This document shows, in pieces, positions 17,766-27,459 of a stretch of DNA of 64,000 nucleotides. The stretch covers positions 3,162,001 through 3,226,000 of the forward strand of contig NZ_LT629742.1 of the NCBI RefSeq assembly GCF_900104895.1, read 5' to 3'. Every line of letters starts with the position of its first letter. The stretch's first letter is position 1. The notes beneath the pieces were generated by a model. It did not search any database, had not been told where the DNA came from, and saw nothing but the letters and a program-made list of their open reading frames with translations. Position numbers and translations under genes: made by a program. Origin of the DNA: Microterricola viridarii. GTDB taxonomy: Bacteria; Actinomycetota; Actinomycetes; Actinomycetales; Microbacteriaceae.

Positions 17766-18038
17766 ATGCCGTACTTCATTATCGAACGCAGCTACGCCGA
17801 AGACGTTCCCGTTCCACTCGACGCCGCGCCAGACATCGTGCTCATCAACGACGACGCCGAGGTGCGCTGGCTCTACTCGTTCCTCTCCGTCGACCGGCGC
17901 AAGAGCTACTGCCTCTACGAGGCGCCCTCCGTCGAGGCCATCCTCGATGCGGCGCGGCTGGCCGGGCTGCCGGCCGATGTCATCACCGAGGTCGACGGCC
18001 GCATGATGCCGAGCGGCCAGCTGGCCGCCGTCGGCTGA
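17766..18038 (+). CDS. DUF4242 domain-containing protein
   Basis: A 90-residue ferredoxin-like-fold protein. It starts MPYFIIERSYAEDV with a perfect AGGAGG 4 bases before the ATG, and includes EVRWLYSFLSVDRRKSYCLYEAPS, which is diagnostic of DUF4242. A Streptomyces member has been reported to bind nickel; whether this one does is unknown. It sits alone between a hairpin and the converging LuxR-family gene. Confidence 0.88.
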   Translation: MPYFIIERSYAEDVPVPLDAAPDIVLINDDAEVRWLYSFLSVDRRKSYCLYEAPSVEAILDAARLAGLPADVITEVDGRMMPSGQLAAVG

Positions 18039-18092
18039 GCACACCGGGCTGAGCACACCCGCCTCAACCCACCGGGCTGAGCCGCGATGCCG

Positions 18093-21044
18093 CTAGGCCA
18101 GCCGGTTCTCCCTGGCGTACTTGGCCGCCTGGGTGCGGTTGTTGGCCCCGATCTTGACCAGGATGCTGCGCACGTGGTTCGCCGCGGTGTGCTCGCTGAT
18201 GACGAGCGCGCCGGCGATCTGCCGGTTGCTGCGCCCGTCGGCGAGCAGGGCGATCACCTCCAGCTCCCGGGCGGTGAGCCCGTCGGGGCGGTGGCCCGCG
18301 GATGCAGCCTGCTCCGCCGGCCCGCTCGGCTGCAGCATCCGCAGCACACGGGCCAGACCCGCCGGTCTCGCGATGGCCTCGGCCCGCTCGGCGAGCGCGG
18401 CCGCACGCGCTGAGTGCGGCTCGTATTGCCGCAGGAAGCGGGCCGTCGCGGCCAGCGTGTAGGCGGCGTGCAGCGGGGCGCCGGTGCGCTCGTCGAGAGC
18501 GAGGGCCGCCTCAAAGTGCGCGCCGGGGTCGCCGACGGCGCAGAGGGCGTCCAGCTGCCCCAGGTAGCGGTCGGCGCTGCCGAAGATGGCGACGTAGTAG
18601 CCCGACATGACGTTGAGGCCCTCGTACTCGGCGAGCAGCGGGCGCAGCTCGGCCGCTGCCCGCCGATCTCCCAGCCACAGTGCCGCCTCCACCATGAAGA
18701 GCAACTGGGCGGGCCACTGGCCGGATGCGCGCGCGCCGGCTGCCCTCCGCGCCGGCGCCGCCTCCCGCTCGAGCAGCCAGCGCAGCAGCAGCCGGGCCGG
18801 CTCCCGCATCTCCAGCTCGCAGTACAGCGCCAACAGGCCCGGCGCCCACCGCGAGCTCGGCGATTCCTCGCCGGTGACGAGGTGTCGCACGGAGTCGAGC
18901 CGCCCGCGCTCGCGGCGCACCATGTAGCTCTGCAGGGCGTTGACCCCGAGGCTCAGATCGGAGCGGAAGCCCGACTCGACGCTGGCAAGCTGCGCGCACA
19001 GCGCTGCGGCATCCGTGAGCCGGCCCGCGATGTACATCCGGCCGAAGCGGGCGCAGACCGCCCAGTACTGCCAGTAGCCGCCCCAGTGCCTGGCACAGTC
19101 GGCGACGCGCTCCTCGGCGGCGAGCATGCCCTGCCCGTCGCCGAGCACGTAGCCGCTGACGCTCAAGAAGTTGGCGCCGGCTCCGAGCGCATCACTGTGC
19201 GGGCGTTGGCCGAGGCCCACCAGCTCGCGGGCCCGCTCCCGGCGGGCGGCGAGGCCCTGCGGGCGCAGCGACTGCGTGATGCTGGCGCGCAGCACCTGCG
19301 GGAGCACGGTCGGGTCGGTGCACCGCCGGGCCAGCGCGATGGCCCGCTCGACCAGCGCCTCGGCCGCGTCGATGTCGCCGGTGAAGGCGATCGCGCGCGA
19401 GAGTGCGCCGAGCGCCTCGATGCGCAGCGGGTCGCCGTCGTCGGGAGGGATGCCGGCGAGCGCGGCCGTGAGCATGTCGACGGCGCGGTGCCCGGGTAGC
19501 CCGGGCTTCCAGCTGGCCTCTTCGAACTCGATCGCCGCGAGCACGCGGGTGCGCGGCGCGGCCAGCTCGATGACCTGCTCGCAGAGCTCGCGGGCCTGCG
19601 CGAAGTCTGTGGCGGCGATCCAGCGTCTGGCGGCCTGCACGCGCAGGCTGTCGCGCTCGGCGGCATCCGAGGTGCATTCGGCCGCGCGCTCGAACAAGCG
19701 TCCGGCATCCTCATGGGCCAGCCGCTGATCGGCCAGCTCGCTGGCCCGGATCAGGTAGCTCACGGCGCGGTCGCCGAAGCCCAGGCTGCGCGCCGCCGAG
19801 TAGTGGTGGGCCAGGCGCTGAACCCGGTGCGGCGCGGCCGGGAACTGCCGTTCCAGGGTCTGGGCGATGCGCGCATGCAGGGCAGGCAACGCGGTGGGAC
19901 CGGCCGCCTCCAGCACGAGCTGCCGGGCGATCGCGTGCACGAAGCGGTAGCGCCCGTCCCGGCCCCGTGGGGCCTCCAGCAGGCCGAGGCTCACGGCCAG
20001 CTCGACGGCGGCGAACACGAGCGGCCGGGGCACGGCGGGTGGGGCGGCGCTGACCGCCAGCAGCTCGCCGAGGTCCGGTTCCAGCCCGAGCACGGCGGCC
20101 AGTGCCAGCACGGTGCGCTGCTGCTCGTCGAAGCGGGCCAGCCTCGACTGGAACAGTTCGCCAATGCTCTGCGGCACCGCGATCGGCTGCCCGGCGGCTC
20201 CCGTCTCCGCCTCGACGACGGCCCGCCAGCTCTCGCGCAGCAGGAAGGGGTTGCCGCCGGTGAGCGCGTACAGCGTGCCGGCCGAGTGGCCGAGGCCGGT
20301 CGACGGCAGCGCCAGCTGCGCGGCGAGGTAGTCGGCGATCTCGCCCGGGTTCAGCGGCGCGAGCTCGCGCGTGCGCACGGCGTCGCTGCTCTGCAGCTCG
20401 GCCAGCATCTCGCCGAGGGCCTCGGAGCGTTCCAACGGACCGGCCCGCAGCGTGCCGAGGATCAGCACCCGGGCACCGTCGGCGCGCTCCACGGTGCGGC
20501 GCACGAGGTGGGCGAGCAGCCGGATCGCGGTCGGCTCGGCCCAGTGCAGGTCGTCGATCGTGATCACGAGGGGGCGGGCGTCGGATACCGCGCCGAGCAG
20601 TTCGACGACGCCGTCGTAGAGGCGCATCTGACCGACATCCGGGGCCGCGTCCTGCTCATCGCGTTCCCGCGCCGGGGAGCGGGCGAACACCTCGCGCAGC
20701 AGCCGGACGGTGTCGGCTGCGGCATCCGACGCCTCGTCGTCCAGCCCGGCGAGCAGCTGGCGCACCACCTGGTCGAGCGGCTCGAACGCGGCGCCGAGCT
20801 CCTGGATGCAGGCGCCGGAGAGCACCGCCGCGCCGCGCGCGTGCAGCCGTGTGCACGCCTCGGCGACAAGCCGTGATTTACCGGAGCCGGCGTCCCCGCT
20901 GAGGAACAGCGCGCCGGCCGAGCCCCGGAGCGCGTCCTCCCAAGCCTCGTCGATCCAGGCGAGTTCCTCGCGCCGGGCGACGAAGAGCGGCTGAGCGGAG
21001 CTCGTCCATCTCGGCGGCAGCGGTGGAGAGCGCCACGTGCGCAT
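18093..21044 (-). CDS. LuxR-family regulator with AAA ATPase domain (LAL type)
   Basis: A 983-residue large ATP-binding LuxR-type transcription factor. Walker A is [13 protein letters not shown] (Lys57), and the Walker B-like [14 protein letters not shown] follows in the STAND-type ATPase. The middle 400 residues are helical and TPR-like. The C-terminal helix-turn-helix reads [20 protein letters not shown] and continues with [19 protein letters not shown] start at ATG 21044, directly before the conserved N-terminal [12 protein letters not shown]; a longer open frame runs upstream through the divergent small gene and is rejected. Proteins of this type activate targets in response to metabolites, but no inducer is evident. 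Confidence 0.9.
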   Translation of the reverse strand: MRTWRSPPLPPRWTSSAQPLFVARREELAWIDEAWEDALRGSAGALFLSGDAGSGKSRLVAEACTRLHARGAAVLSGACIQELGAAFEPLDQVVRQLLAGLDDEASDAAADTVRLLREVFARSPARERDEQDAAPDVGQMRLYDGVVELLGAVSDARPLVITIDDLHWAEPTAIRLLAHLVRRTVERADGARVLILGTLRAGPLERSEALGEMLAELQSSDAVRTRELAPLNPGEIADYLAAQLALPSTGLGHSAGTLYALTGGNPFLLRESWRAVVEAETGAAGQPIAVPQSIGELFQSRLARFDEQQRTVLALAAVLGLEPDLGELLAVSAAPPAVPRPLVFAAVELAVSLGLLEAPRGRDGRYRFVHAIARQLVLEAAGPTALPALHARIAQTLERQFPAAPHRVQRLAHHYSAARSLGFGDRAVSYLIRASELADQRLAHEDAGRLFERAAECTSDAAERDSLRVQAARRWIAATDFAQARELCEQVIELAAPRTRVLAAIEFEEASWKPGLPGHRAVDMLTAALAGIPPDDGDPLRIEALGALSRAIAFTGDIDAAEALVERAIALARRCTDPTVLPQVLRASITQSLRPQGLAARRERARELVGLGQRPHSDALGAGANFLSVSGYVLGDGQGMLAAEERVADCARHWGGYWQYWAVCARFGRMYIAGRLTDAAALCAQLASVESGFRSDLSLGVNALQSYMVRRERGRLDSVRHLVTGEESPSSRWAPGLLALYCELEMREPARLLLRWLLEREAAPARRAAGARASGQWPAQLLFMVEAALWLGDRRAAAELRPLLAEYEGLNVMSGYYVAIFGSADRYLGQLDALCAVGDPGAHFEAALALDERTGAPLHAAYTLAATARFLRQYEPHSARAAALAERAEAIARPAGLARVLRMLQPSGPAEQAASAGHRPDGLTARELEVIALLADGRSNRQIAGALVISEHTAANHVRSILVKIGANNRTQAAKYARENRLA

Positions 21045-21210
21045 CCCTTCACGATACGCCCGAGCCGGCGCGGCGGCATGGGTGATTTTGACTATGCGGC
21101 GCCCCGTCGGGCGCGGACAAGAGGGGCAATCACTGTCATGTGCGGCGGCTGCGCGATTCCTAGCGTTGGAACTGCTCGACCTCACCAGAAGGCCGTGGAA
21201 GAAGGTCATC

Positions 21211-21576
21211 ATGAACATCCGCACCCCGCTGCTGGCCGCGACGACACTCGCCGCGAGCGCGATCCTGACCGGCTTTGCGCCGACCGGCGGCCCCGACGAC
21301 GAGCAGGACACGACGGGCGTGGCCCCGGTGCCGCTGCGCATCACCTCGCTCTGCAGCGCCCCCGACTACGTGCTCGCCCAAGCCCCTGAAGGTCTCTGCG
21401 ACAGCCTGTCGAACGAACCGCTCCCGGCCGCGAGCGAGCACTACCACCCGCGCTGGGCGCACGGCGGCGACGCGGTTGACTCGGCGCCGCTGCGCTTCAC
21501 CCCGAGCGCGCAGCTCTGCAGTGATTCGCCGGGGTCCCCGCTGTACGGCCACCGCGGCTACCGCATCACCTGCTGA
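21211..21576 (+). CDS. Small putative secreted protein
   Basis: A 121-residue protein whose first ~25 residues (MNIRTPLLAATTLAASAILTG) look like a signal peptide. The mature part is short and polar, with four cysteines (CSAPDYVL, LCDSL, LCSDSP and the terminal C) that could form two disulfides. The start has GAAGG upstream. It is divergent from the LuxR-type regulator and may be controlled by it, but this is only positional. I do not recognise a family. Confidence 0.7.
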   Translation: MNIRTPLLAATTLAASAILTGFAPTGGPDDEQDTTGVAPVPLRITSLCSAPDYVLAQAPEGLCDSLSNEPLPAASEHYHPRWAHGGDAVDSAPLRFTPSAQLCSDSPGSPLYGHRGYRITC

Positions 21577-21669
21577 GCACCCGGCGCTTTCCCAGCTGGG
21601 CGATGGCCGGATGCCGGAGAGTAGTAGTCTCTGCGGCATCCGGCCGCCTGTTCTTCTGAAGGAGTCCGC

Positions 21670-22842
21670 GTGACGAGCTCGCTCATCCTCGACATCGTGG
21701 TGGGCCTGATTCTGCTCGGCGCCGCGCTCTCCGGCTGGCGCGCCGGCCTGTTCCGCAGCGCGTTCGGCGCGCTCGGGCTGATCGCCGGCGGCGTCGCCGC
21801 CTACCTGCTGCTGCCACAGATCTCGGCGTGGGTGCCCGCGCCCGAGTGGCGCGCGGCGATCGTGATCGGCAGCGGCATCCTGCTGTTGATCGCGGGCAAC
21901 GCGCTCGGCTCGCTCGTCGGCGGTTTGCTCGGCCGCGGCATGAAGGTCATCAAGTTGAGCGTGCTCGACCGCATCGCCGGATTCGCGCTCAGCCTCGTCG
22001 CCACCGCCCTCGTGCTCGGCACGGTGGCGGGCGGCGTCGCCAGCATGGGCGTTCCGCCCGTCACGCAGGCCATCTCCGGCAGCGTGACCCTCGGCTCCAT
22101 CGACCGGATGACGCCCGACCCGGTGCGCTCCTTCCTCGCTGGCGTGCGCACCTCCGCGATGAACGACGCGCTGCCCTGGGTGATCGACACGATCGCGCCG
22201 CCGGAGAACCTGCCGACCGCCGCAGATGTCGATGCCGGCTCGCCCGCGTTGACTGCCGCCGCGGCGTCCGTCGTGCGCATCACCGGCACCGCCCCCGCCT
22301 GCGGAATCAGCCTGGTCGGCAGCGGCTTCGTCGTCTCGGACGACCGTGTCGTCACCAACGCGCACGTCGTTGCCGGAGTGGAGGAGGCCGTGATCGAGGC
22401 ACCAGGTGAACAGCCGAAGACCGCCCGCGTCGTCTACTACGACGCGGCAACCGACCTGGCCGTGCTCGCCGTCGACGGGCTGGATGCCGCCGCGCTCGAC
22501 CTCGGCAGCGCGCTGTCGCGGGGCGACGGCACGGCCGTGCAGGGCTATCCGCTCGGCGGGCCGTTCCGCTCGCAGGCCGCGACCGTCGCCGAGGTGACGA
22601 GCATCCCCCGCACCGACGGCAGCTTCGGCCGCGAGGTGTACGCCCTGTCGGTCGAGATCCAGCAGGGCAACTCGGGTGGGCCACTGCTCGACCAGAGCGG
22701 CGACGTGGTCGGCGTCGTCTTCGCGAAGTCCGCCGTCGTCAGCGATATCGCCTACGCGCTGACCCTCAGCGAGCTGGCCCCGGTGGCCGCAGCCGCGCCC
22801 GGCCTGGCCGAGCCGGTGTCCTCCGGCGTGTGCGTCGGTTAG
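21670..22842 (+). CDS. MarP-like membrane-anchored serine protease (CvpA plus trypsin fold)
   Basis: A 390-residue periplasmic protease. Residues 5-130 form four membrane helices of the colicin V production (CvpA) type, and residues 190-385 a trypsin-like domain. The catalytic triad is visible: His232 in VVTNAHVVAG, Asp262 in AATDLAVLAV and Ser335 in QQGNSGGPLL. A Cys in PACGIS and one at the C-terminus (GVCVG) may form a disulfide, as in MarP of Mycobacterium tuberculosis, which protects against acid and oxidative stress. The GTG start is preceded by GAAGGAG. It is likely monocistronic. Confidence 0.92.
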   Translation: MTSSLILDIVVGLILLGAALSGWRAGLFRSAFGALGLIAGGVAAYLLLPQISAWVPAPEWRAAIVIGSGILLLIAGNALGSLVGGLLGRGMKVIKLSVLDRIAGFALSLVATALVLGTVAGGVASMGVPPVTQAISGSVTLGSIDRMTPDPVRSFLAGVRTSAMNDALPWVIDTIAPPENLPTAADVDAGSPALTAAAASVVRITGTAPACGISLVGSGFVVSDDRVVTNAHVVAGVEEAVIEAPGEQPKTARVVYYDAATDLAVLAVDGLDAAALDLGSALSRGDGTAVQGYPLGGPFRSQAATVAEVTSIPRTDGSFGREVYALSVEIQQGNSGGPLLDQSGDVVGVVFAKSAVVSDIAYALTLSELAPVAAAAPGLAEPVSSGVCVG

Positions 22843-22872
22843 CCTCCCAGCCCGGCCGGGCTCTCGTTCCGG

Positions 22873-22937
22873 CCCTGTCCGCGGCACGGGCTGTCCGTGG
22901 CAGAGCCTGTCCGCGTGCCGACCCTGTCCGCGTGCGC
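22873..22937. repeat. Four imperfect ~16-bp tandem repeats
   Basis: Units beginning CCTGTCCGCGGCACG, CTGTCCGTGGCAG, CCTGTCCGCGTGCCG and CCTGTCCGCGTGCG follow the MarP-like gene. The stretch 22843-23142 contains no gene; it holds these units and one family A repeat. Confidence 0.55.
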
Positions 22938-23057
22938 TCGGCCGGGCATTCGGTTGCCACGCGCAGCGGGGCGCCCGCTTGAGCGGCGTATCGACACAAT
23001 CTCCGGCCGAGGGTGCACCGGATGCCGGCGCTTGGACCCCTCCGGCCGACGGTACTC

Positions 23058-23090
23058 GTTGGCTCGAGGGACCCTGCGACTGAAGCCAAC
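23058..23090 (+). repeat. Repeat family A, degenerate copy
   Basis: GTTGGCTCGAGGGACC ... CGACTGAAGCCAAC with two substitutions relative to other copies. Confidence 0.8.
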
Positions 23091-23142
23091 CCGGCGTGCT
23101 ACCGTGTGGCCACCCAGCACCCCTGTGTGGAAGGACTCCCCC

Positions 23143-23598
23143 GTGACCGCTTCGACAGGACAGCCCGCGTTCACCCTCGACCCGGCCGACGACGTGCAGG
23201 CCCGTGCCCTCGCCCGGCTGCAGAGCGAGCAGATCGCGTGGTTCACGAGCATCCGCCGCTCCGGCTTCCCGCACGCGGTGCCGGTGTGGTTCCTCTGGTG
23301 GGAGGGCGAGCTGCTGGTGCTCAGCGAACCGCAGGCGGTCAAGGTGCGCAACGTCCGCGGCAACGAGAAGGTGCTCGTGCATCTGGAGGCCGGCCGCGGC
23401 GGCGAACACCTGACCGTGCTGCGGGGCACCGCCGCCGTCTCGCCCGAGCCCACCAGCGGCTGGATCGACCGCATCGGCGCCGAGTACGCGGCGAAGTACG
23501 GCCGCGGCCTGGCCGGCCTGAGCCTCGACATGGCCGGCATGGCCGCGCAGTACAGCGCCGTCATCCGGATGACGCCGACCAAACTCACGGCGTGGTAA
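23143..23598 (+). CDS. Pyridoxamine 5'-phosphate oxidase family protein
   Basis: A 151-residue split-barrel flavin or F420 protein. Markers are AWFTSIRRSGFPHAVPVWFL near residue 30, the second strand KVRNVRGNEKVLVHLE, and GGEHLTVLRGTAAVS. Length and spacing fit the PPOX-type F420-dependent group of actinobacteria; the substrate is unknown. The GTG at 23143 follows GGAAGGA, which sets the start; a longer open frame runs through a repeat and is not used. Confidence 0.88.
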   Translation: MTASTGQPAFTLDPADDVQARALARLQSEQIAWFTSIRRSGFPHAVPVWFLWWEGELLVLSEPQAVKVRNVRGNEKVLVHLEAGRGGEHLTVLRGTAAVSPEPTSGWIDRIGAEYAAKYGRGLAGLSLDMAGMAAQYSAVIRMTPTKLTAW

Positions 23599-23741
23599 CC
23601 GCAGTCGGGCGCCGCCGGGGCCGCGGGCGCCCCCGAACTCACAGCCGGGGCACAGCCTTGCGGGAACACGGCCGCCACGGCATCCGTTCTTTACTGTGAC
23701 GTCGCGGCCAGCGGCGCCGACTCACCACCAGGAGGAACACA

Positions 23742-24227
23742 GTGTCCACCGAGTACCGCAAGACACCAGAGTCGCTCGCCCATCTCACCCATGCGCAGCA
23801 CTTGGTGACGCAGAAGGACGGCACGGAGCCCGCCTTCCACAACGCGTATTGGAACAACCACGATCCCGGCATCTACGTTGATGTCGTCTCCGGGCAGCCG
23901 CTGTTCTCGTCCACCGACAAGTACGACAGCGGCACCGGCTGGCCGAGCTTCACCCGGCCGATCGAGCCGGCCGCGGTCACCACGAAGACCGACCGCGCCC
24001 TGTTCATGAAGCGCACCGAGGTGCGCTCCAGCGGCGCCGACAGCCACCTCGGGCACGTCTTCGACGACGGCCCGGCGGATGCCGGGGGCCTCCGCTACTG
24101 CATGAACTCCGCGGCGCTGCGTTTCGTGCCCGTCGCCGAGCTCGAGCAGCAGGGGTACGGTGAATACCGCGGCCTGTTCGATCCATCCGCACCATCCGCA
24201 GATTCACGTAGCAAGGAGCAGTCATGA
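23742..24227 (+). CDS. msrB: Peptide-methionine (R)-S-oxide reductase MsrB
   Basis: Repairs methionine-R-sulfoxide in oxidised proteins. The 161-residue domain contains [16 protein letters not shown] near residue 55, [17 protein letters not shown], and the catalytic Cys120 in [11 protein letters not shown] (usually RYCINSAALRF). The two zinc-binding CxxC motifs of some MsrBs are absent. The GTG start has AGGAGG 6 bases upstream. The stop overlaps the msrA start (ATGA), so the two methionine sulfoxide reductases form one operon. Confidence 0.95.
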   Translation: MSTEYRKTPESLAHLTHAQHLVTQKDGTEPAFHNAYWNNHDPGIYVDVVSGQPLFSSTDKYDSGTGWPSFTRPIEPAAVTTKTDRALFMKRTEVRSSGADSHLGHVFDDGPADAGGLRYCMNSAALRFVPVAELEQQGYGEYRGLFDPSAPSADSRSKEQS

Positions 24228-24744
24228 CCGCCGCAACCGAAACCGCCATCCTCGCCGGCGGTTGCTTCTGGGGAATGCAGGACCTGATCCGCAAGCGCCC
24301 CGGTGTGCTCTCCACCCGGGTCGGCTACAGCGGCGGCGACGTGCCGAACGCCACCTACCGCCACCACGGCACGCACGCCGAGGCGATCGAGATCGTCTTC
24401 GACCCGAGCGTGACCAGCTACCGCGAGATGCTCGAGTTCTTCTTCCAGGTGCACGACCCGACCACGCCTAACCGGCAGGGCAACGACCGCGGCACCAGCT
24501 ACCGCTCCGCGATCTTCACCCTCTCCCCGAGCAGAAGGCCATCGCCCACGACACGATTGCCGATGTCGAGGCCTCCGGCCTCTGGCCGGGCAAGGTCGTG
24601 ACCACCGTGTCGCCGGCCGGCCCGTTCTGGGAGGCGGAGGAGGAGCACCAGGACTACCTGGAGAAGTACCCCAACGGCTACACCTGCCACTTCGTGCGCC
24701 CCGGCTGGGTGCTGCCGAAGCGGGACGCCGCGGCGTCCGTCTAG
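24224..24744 (+). pseudogene. msrA: Peptide-methionine (S)-S-oxide reductase MsrA, one-base frameshift
   Basis: The N-terminal part has the MsrA active site [20 protein letters not shown] (catalytic Cys in GCFW), then [39 protein letters not shown] and SYRSAIF. The frame then breaks within CCCC at 24525-24528: the uninterrupted reading frame ends at 24601, whereas the expected continuation ([37 protein letters not shown]) runs in the next frame to a stop at 24744. Adding one C restores a 173-residue protein of normal MsrA length. The remainder shows no decay, so a sequencing error or very recent mutation is likely. Confidence 0.9.
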
Positions 24745-24777
24745 CGCCGGCCCGACGCGGAACCCAACCGCGCGTCG

Positions 24778-25473
24778 CTAGCCCACGAGCGACGCGCGGT
24801 AGCGCGCGTACTTGCGGGCGCCGACCGTGCGCCAGATGAGCCGCGCGGGCGCCGGCAGGTGCTTGCGCTGCCACTCGGCGCCGCCGTCCGGCTGGGCGGC
24901 GAGGATCATGCCGAGCGTCGTGAACATGGCGCCCTTCGGAGCGGATTTGCGCCCGTGCTCGGCGAGCGCCTCCACCTCGTCTTGCGCGAGCACGTGCTCC
25001 ATCACGGGCACGACGGTCGTCTCCTCGTCAGGCAGGTGCACGGCGAGTGCCGCGTTGATCCCGGTGAGCGCCTCCGTGACGGCCCCGACATCCGCCGCCC
25101 GCCCGCTGAGCCGCCAGCGCGGCAGCGCCACGTCGAGCGCGGTCAGGTGCACCAGCATCTCGGCGTGCTGCCGCCGCATCCGCTCGACGTGCACCGTGCA
25201 CGCGGGGGCGCGCTCCTCCAGCCGGTCCCAGAGCAGGGTGTCCTCGCCCTCGTGGTGACCGTGCAGCCCGGTCGAGAGATTCGCCAGGTGCTGCCCGACC
25301 CGGTCGGCGTGCGCGGCGTCGCCCTCCCGAACGCCGCGGATGAGGGCGGCGCCCTCCCCGAACCCGGCCCGGAACATGCGGTGGATCTCGGCCATCCCGC
25401 TGGCGTCACAGCTCTTCGTCCCGCCCGCGGGTTCGGGCTGGTCGCCATTCGAGGGCAGCGCGGTGGCAGGCAT
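24778..25473 (-). CDS. Hemerythrin domain-containing protein
   Basis: A 231-residue four-helix protein. Iron-ligand-like residues are in HRMF, LSTGLHGHHEGEDTLLW (HxxxE), HVERMRRQHAEML and LAVHLPDEETTVVP. Such cytoplasmic hemerythrin-like proteins bind a di-iron centre and act in oxygen, NO or peroxide sensing or scavenging. The gene converges on msrA and lies in a group of oxidative-damage genes; a functional link is plausible but not shown. The ATG at 25473 gives a polar N-terminus. Confidence 0.88.
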   Translation of the reverse strand: MPATALPSNGDQPEPAGGTKSCDASGMAEIHRMFRAGFGEGAALIRGVREGDAAHADRVGQHLANLSTGLHGHHEGEDTLLWDRLEERAPACTVHVERMRRQHAEMLVHLTALDVALPRWRLSGRAADVGAVTEALTGINAALAVHLPDEETTVVPVMEHVLAQDEVEALAEHGRKSAPKGAMFTTLGMILAAQPDGGAEWQRKHLPAPARLIWRTVGARKYARYRASLVG

Positions 25474-25552
25474 GAGGCCTCCGATCGTCGGTGAACTGGC
25501 GATGGCACACTACGCCCCGGCCACGGGCCCGGCAAGCGAATTGGCCCGGGCA

Positions 25553-25939
25553 TCAGCGCCGCACCCGCACGTGGTCGACGCAGCGCTCCACGACGAGCCC
25601 CTCGCGCAGCGGGGCCGCGATCGCCACCAGTCTGCCGGCTTGTTCCACCGGGTCGAAGTCGCAGCTGCAGCCGTTCAGCGCCGGCCCGTGGTGGGCGACG
25701 GCGAGCGCCAGGACGAGGTCGCCGAAGCCCACATCATCGAGGTCGCGCACCATCGCCGTTGAGGTCACCCGATCGCTGAAACAGCCGCGAAAGGTGATGG
25801 CGCAGTCACACGGCCCGTACGGGAACCGCCGACTGTCTGGGCACGGCTCCACCAGGAAGACGAGCTCGCCCTCGACGCCCTCCATGACGTCGCTGGGCCG
25901 GGACCCCTGCTTCTTGCTCGTTGCCACGAGCACCTTCAT
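25553..25939 (-). CDS. Conserved hypothetical protein, DUF7715-like
   Basis: A 128-residue protein starting MKVLVATSKKQGSRPSDVMEG. Cysteines occur in EPCPDSRRF, YGPCDCAITF and NGCSCDFD, which together could bind a metal. The N-terminal pattern MKVLVAT..TQG....D and the C-rich centre agree with my memory of an actinobacterial family listed as DUF7715, but this is recall, not a search. Function unknown. It lies upstream of the hemerythrin gene on the same strand with a 79-bp gap. Confidence 0.7.
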   Translation of the reverse strand: MKVLVATSKKQGSRPSDVMEGVEGELVFLVEPCPDSRRFPYGPCDCAITFRGCFSDRVTSTAMVRDLDDVGFGDLVLALAVAHHGPALNGCSCDFDPVEQAGRLVAIAAPLREGLVVERCVDHVRVRR

Positions 25940-26097
25940 CGTTCTCTCCGCTCCGGCACGAGCGTGTTCGATTGAGTTGTCTGCAGGCTACGCCGGGCCT
26001 CCGACACGACTCGGCGCAGCCATGCGCCAGCACGCAATCACTGCCGGTATCGTGGAAAACACGTGCGCCCGGCATCCGCAGAGAAATGATCAGTCCC

Positions 26098-27459
26098 ATG
26101 TCGCAACAGAAGAAGTCGCGCTCCACCGGCCCGAAGTCGCGCCCCTCGCGCCCGGCCAGCCCGAGCGGCCAGGCCCACCGCGGTGCGCGCGAGACGCCGT
26201 CGACGGCGGAGGCGCGCCTGCTCGCCCAGTTCGCCACCTGGTATGCCCGGCACCTGACCGAGATCGACGACGCGGAGTCGCACGGCTCCCTCGAATCGAT
26301 GCACGGCACCCTCGGCGTGCTGATGGAGATGACGCGCACCCTCGGGCCGCGGATGACGCTGGCCACGCCGACCGCGCGTACTCTGCAGGCGCTCCTCGAC
26401 TATGTCATCGAGCTCGGCCGCGACGGAGCCGCGCCTGCCGAGACGGCCCGCGCCGACCTGGACGCGAGCGACGAGGACGAGCTCGACCTGCGCGACCGTG
26501 TCGAGGCGCTCGTCGAGGTGCTCGAGCACTACCTGGACTTCCTCAGCGAGACCCGGAGCTGGCGGGCCTCGGATGCCGACTTCGACGCCGCCTACGACGT
26601 GCTCGACGACGCGATCGCCGAGTACACCCCCGTCGGCGAGATGGTCGGACTGCTGCTGGACGCCCTCACCGAGGTCGAGCAGGTTCCCCCGGCGGAGCAG
26701 CTGCAGGCTCTGGACGCGCTGCCCATCGTGCAGGGCGTCGACGGCCTCCTGGCGTGGGTCGGCCGCGGCCGGCCCATCCTGCGCACGGGGGCGCTGCAGC
26801 TTGCCGACATCCAGACCGTGGCCGCCCTGATCGGCATCAATGCCGTCGGCCAGCCCGGCGCGGAGAACACCGACCTCGCCCACCACCTCTACGAGATGGC
26901 GACGGCCGGAACCCCGGGTGCCTTCGACCCCGAGGCCGAACCGCGCCAGGCCGGCTCGATGTGGGACCTCAGCGACCTCAGCGCCTGGTGGGCGGCGCTC
27001 GCCCAGTCCGGCATCACCGAGGTCACCGCCACCACCGTGCGCCCGGGCCCGACGGCCGCCCAGTGGCAGGCGGCGGATGCCACGGAGCGCCTCGCCGCGC
27101 GCACCGAGCTGATCGACAACTACGTGCAGGAGTGGCTCGACAGCGAGGCAGAGAACGAGGCCCCGACGACCGCCCAGACACTCACGCGGATCATCGCCGT
27201 GCTCGCCGGAGCCATCTGCCCCGCGGCCTTGCCGGCGGCCGGCAGCGCAGAGATCGCGGAGCTGGTCGATGCGGAGCTGGACTTCGAGGCCAACGCCACG
27301 GCGTCCTTCGCCGCGTCGCTCGTGCTGCACCAGCTGAGCCGGGCCGGGCTGTTCGAGGCCCGGAGCGCAGACGACGGCACCGAGCGCCTGCTGGTGCCCG
27401 CGGCGCTCCGCCCCGCCCTGGCGGCCGTGGTCGGCCCGCTCGCCGCGAGCCTGGTCTAG
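26098..27459 (+). CDS. Hypothetical acidic helical protein
   Basis: A 453-residue soluble protein. The first 35 residues are basic (MSQQKKSRSTGPKSRPSRP), and the rest is strongly acidic and mostly helical, with Asp/Glu-rich stretches (LDASDEDELDLRDRVEALVEVLEHY). No membrane helices or catalytic motifs are seen. An alternative start 12 bases upstream (26086, MISP) is equally possible since neither has a clear ribosome binding site. It converges on vsr, and the two stop codons share a CTAG. I do not recognise the family. Confidence 0.75.
   Translation: MSQQKKSRSTGPKSRPSRPASPSGQAHRGARETPSTAEARLLAQFATWYARHLTEIDDAESHGSLESMHGTLGVLMEMTRTLGPRMTLATPTARTLQALLDYVIELGRDGAAPAETARADLDASDEDELDLRDRVEALVEVLEHYLDFLSETRSWRASDADFDAAYDVLDDAIAEYTPVGEMVGLLLDALTEVEQVPPAEQLQALDALPIVQGVDGLLAWVGRGRPILRTGALQLADIQTVAALIGINAVGQPGAENTDLAHHLYEMATAGTPGAFDPEAEPRQAGSMWDLSDLSAWWAALAQSGITEVTATTVRPGPTAAQWQAADATERLAARTELIDNYVQEWLDSEAENEAPTTAQTLTRIIAVLAGAICPAALPAAGSAEIAELVDAELDFEANATASFAASLVLHQLSRAGLFEARSADDGTERLLVPAALRPALAAVVGPLAASLV

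Noticed and set aside
22352-22684. Arg/Pro-rich minus-strand frame in the MarP-like gene
   Set aside because: Composition typical of a GC-rich antisense frame; no start signal.
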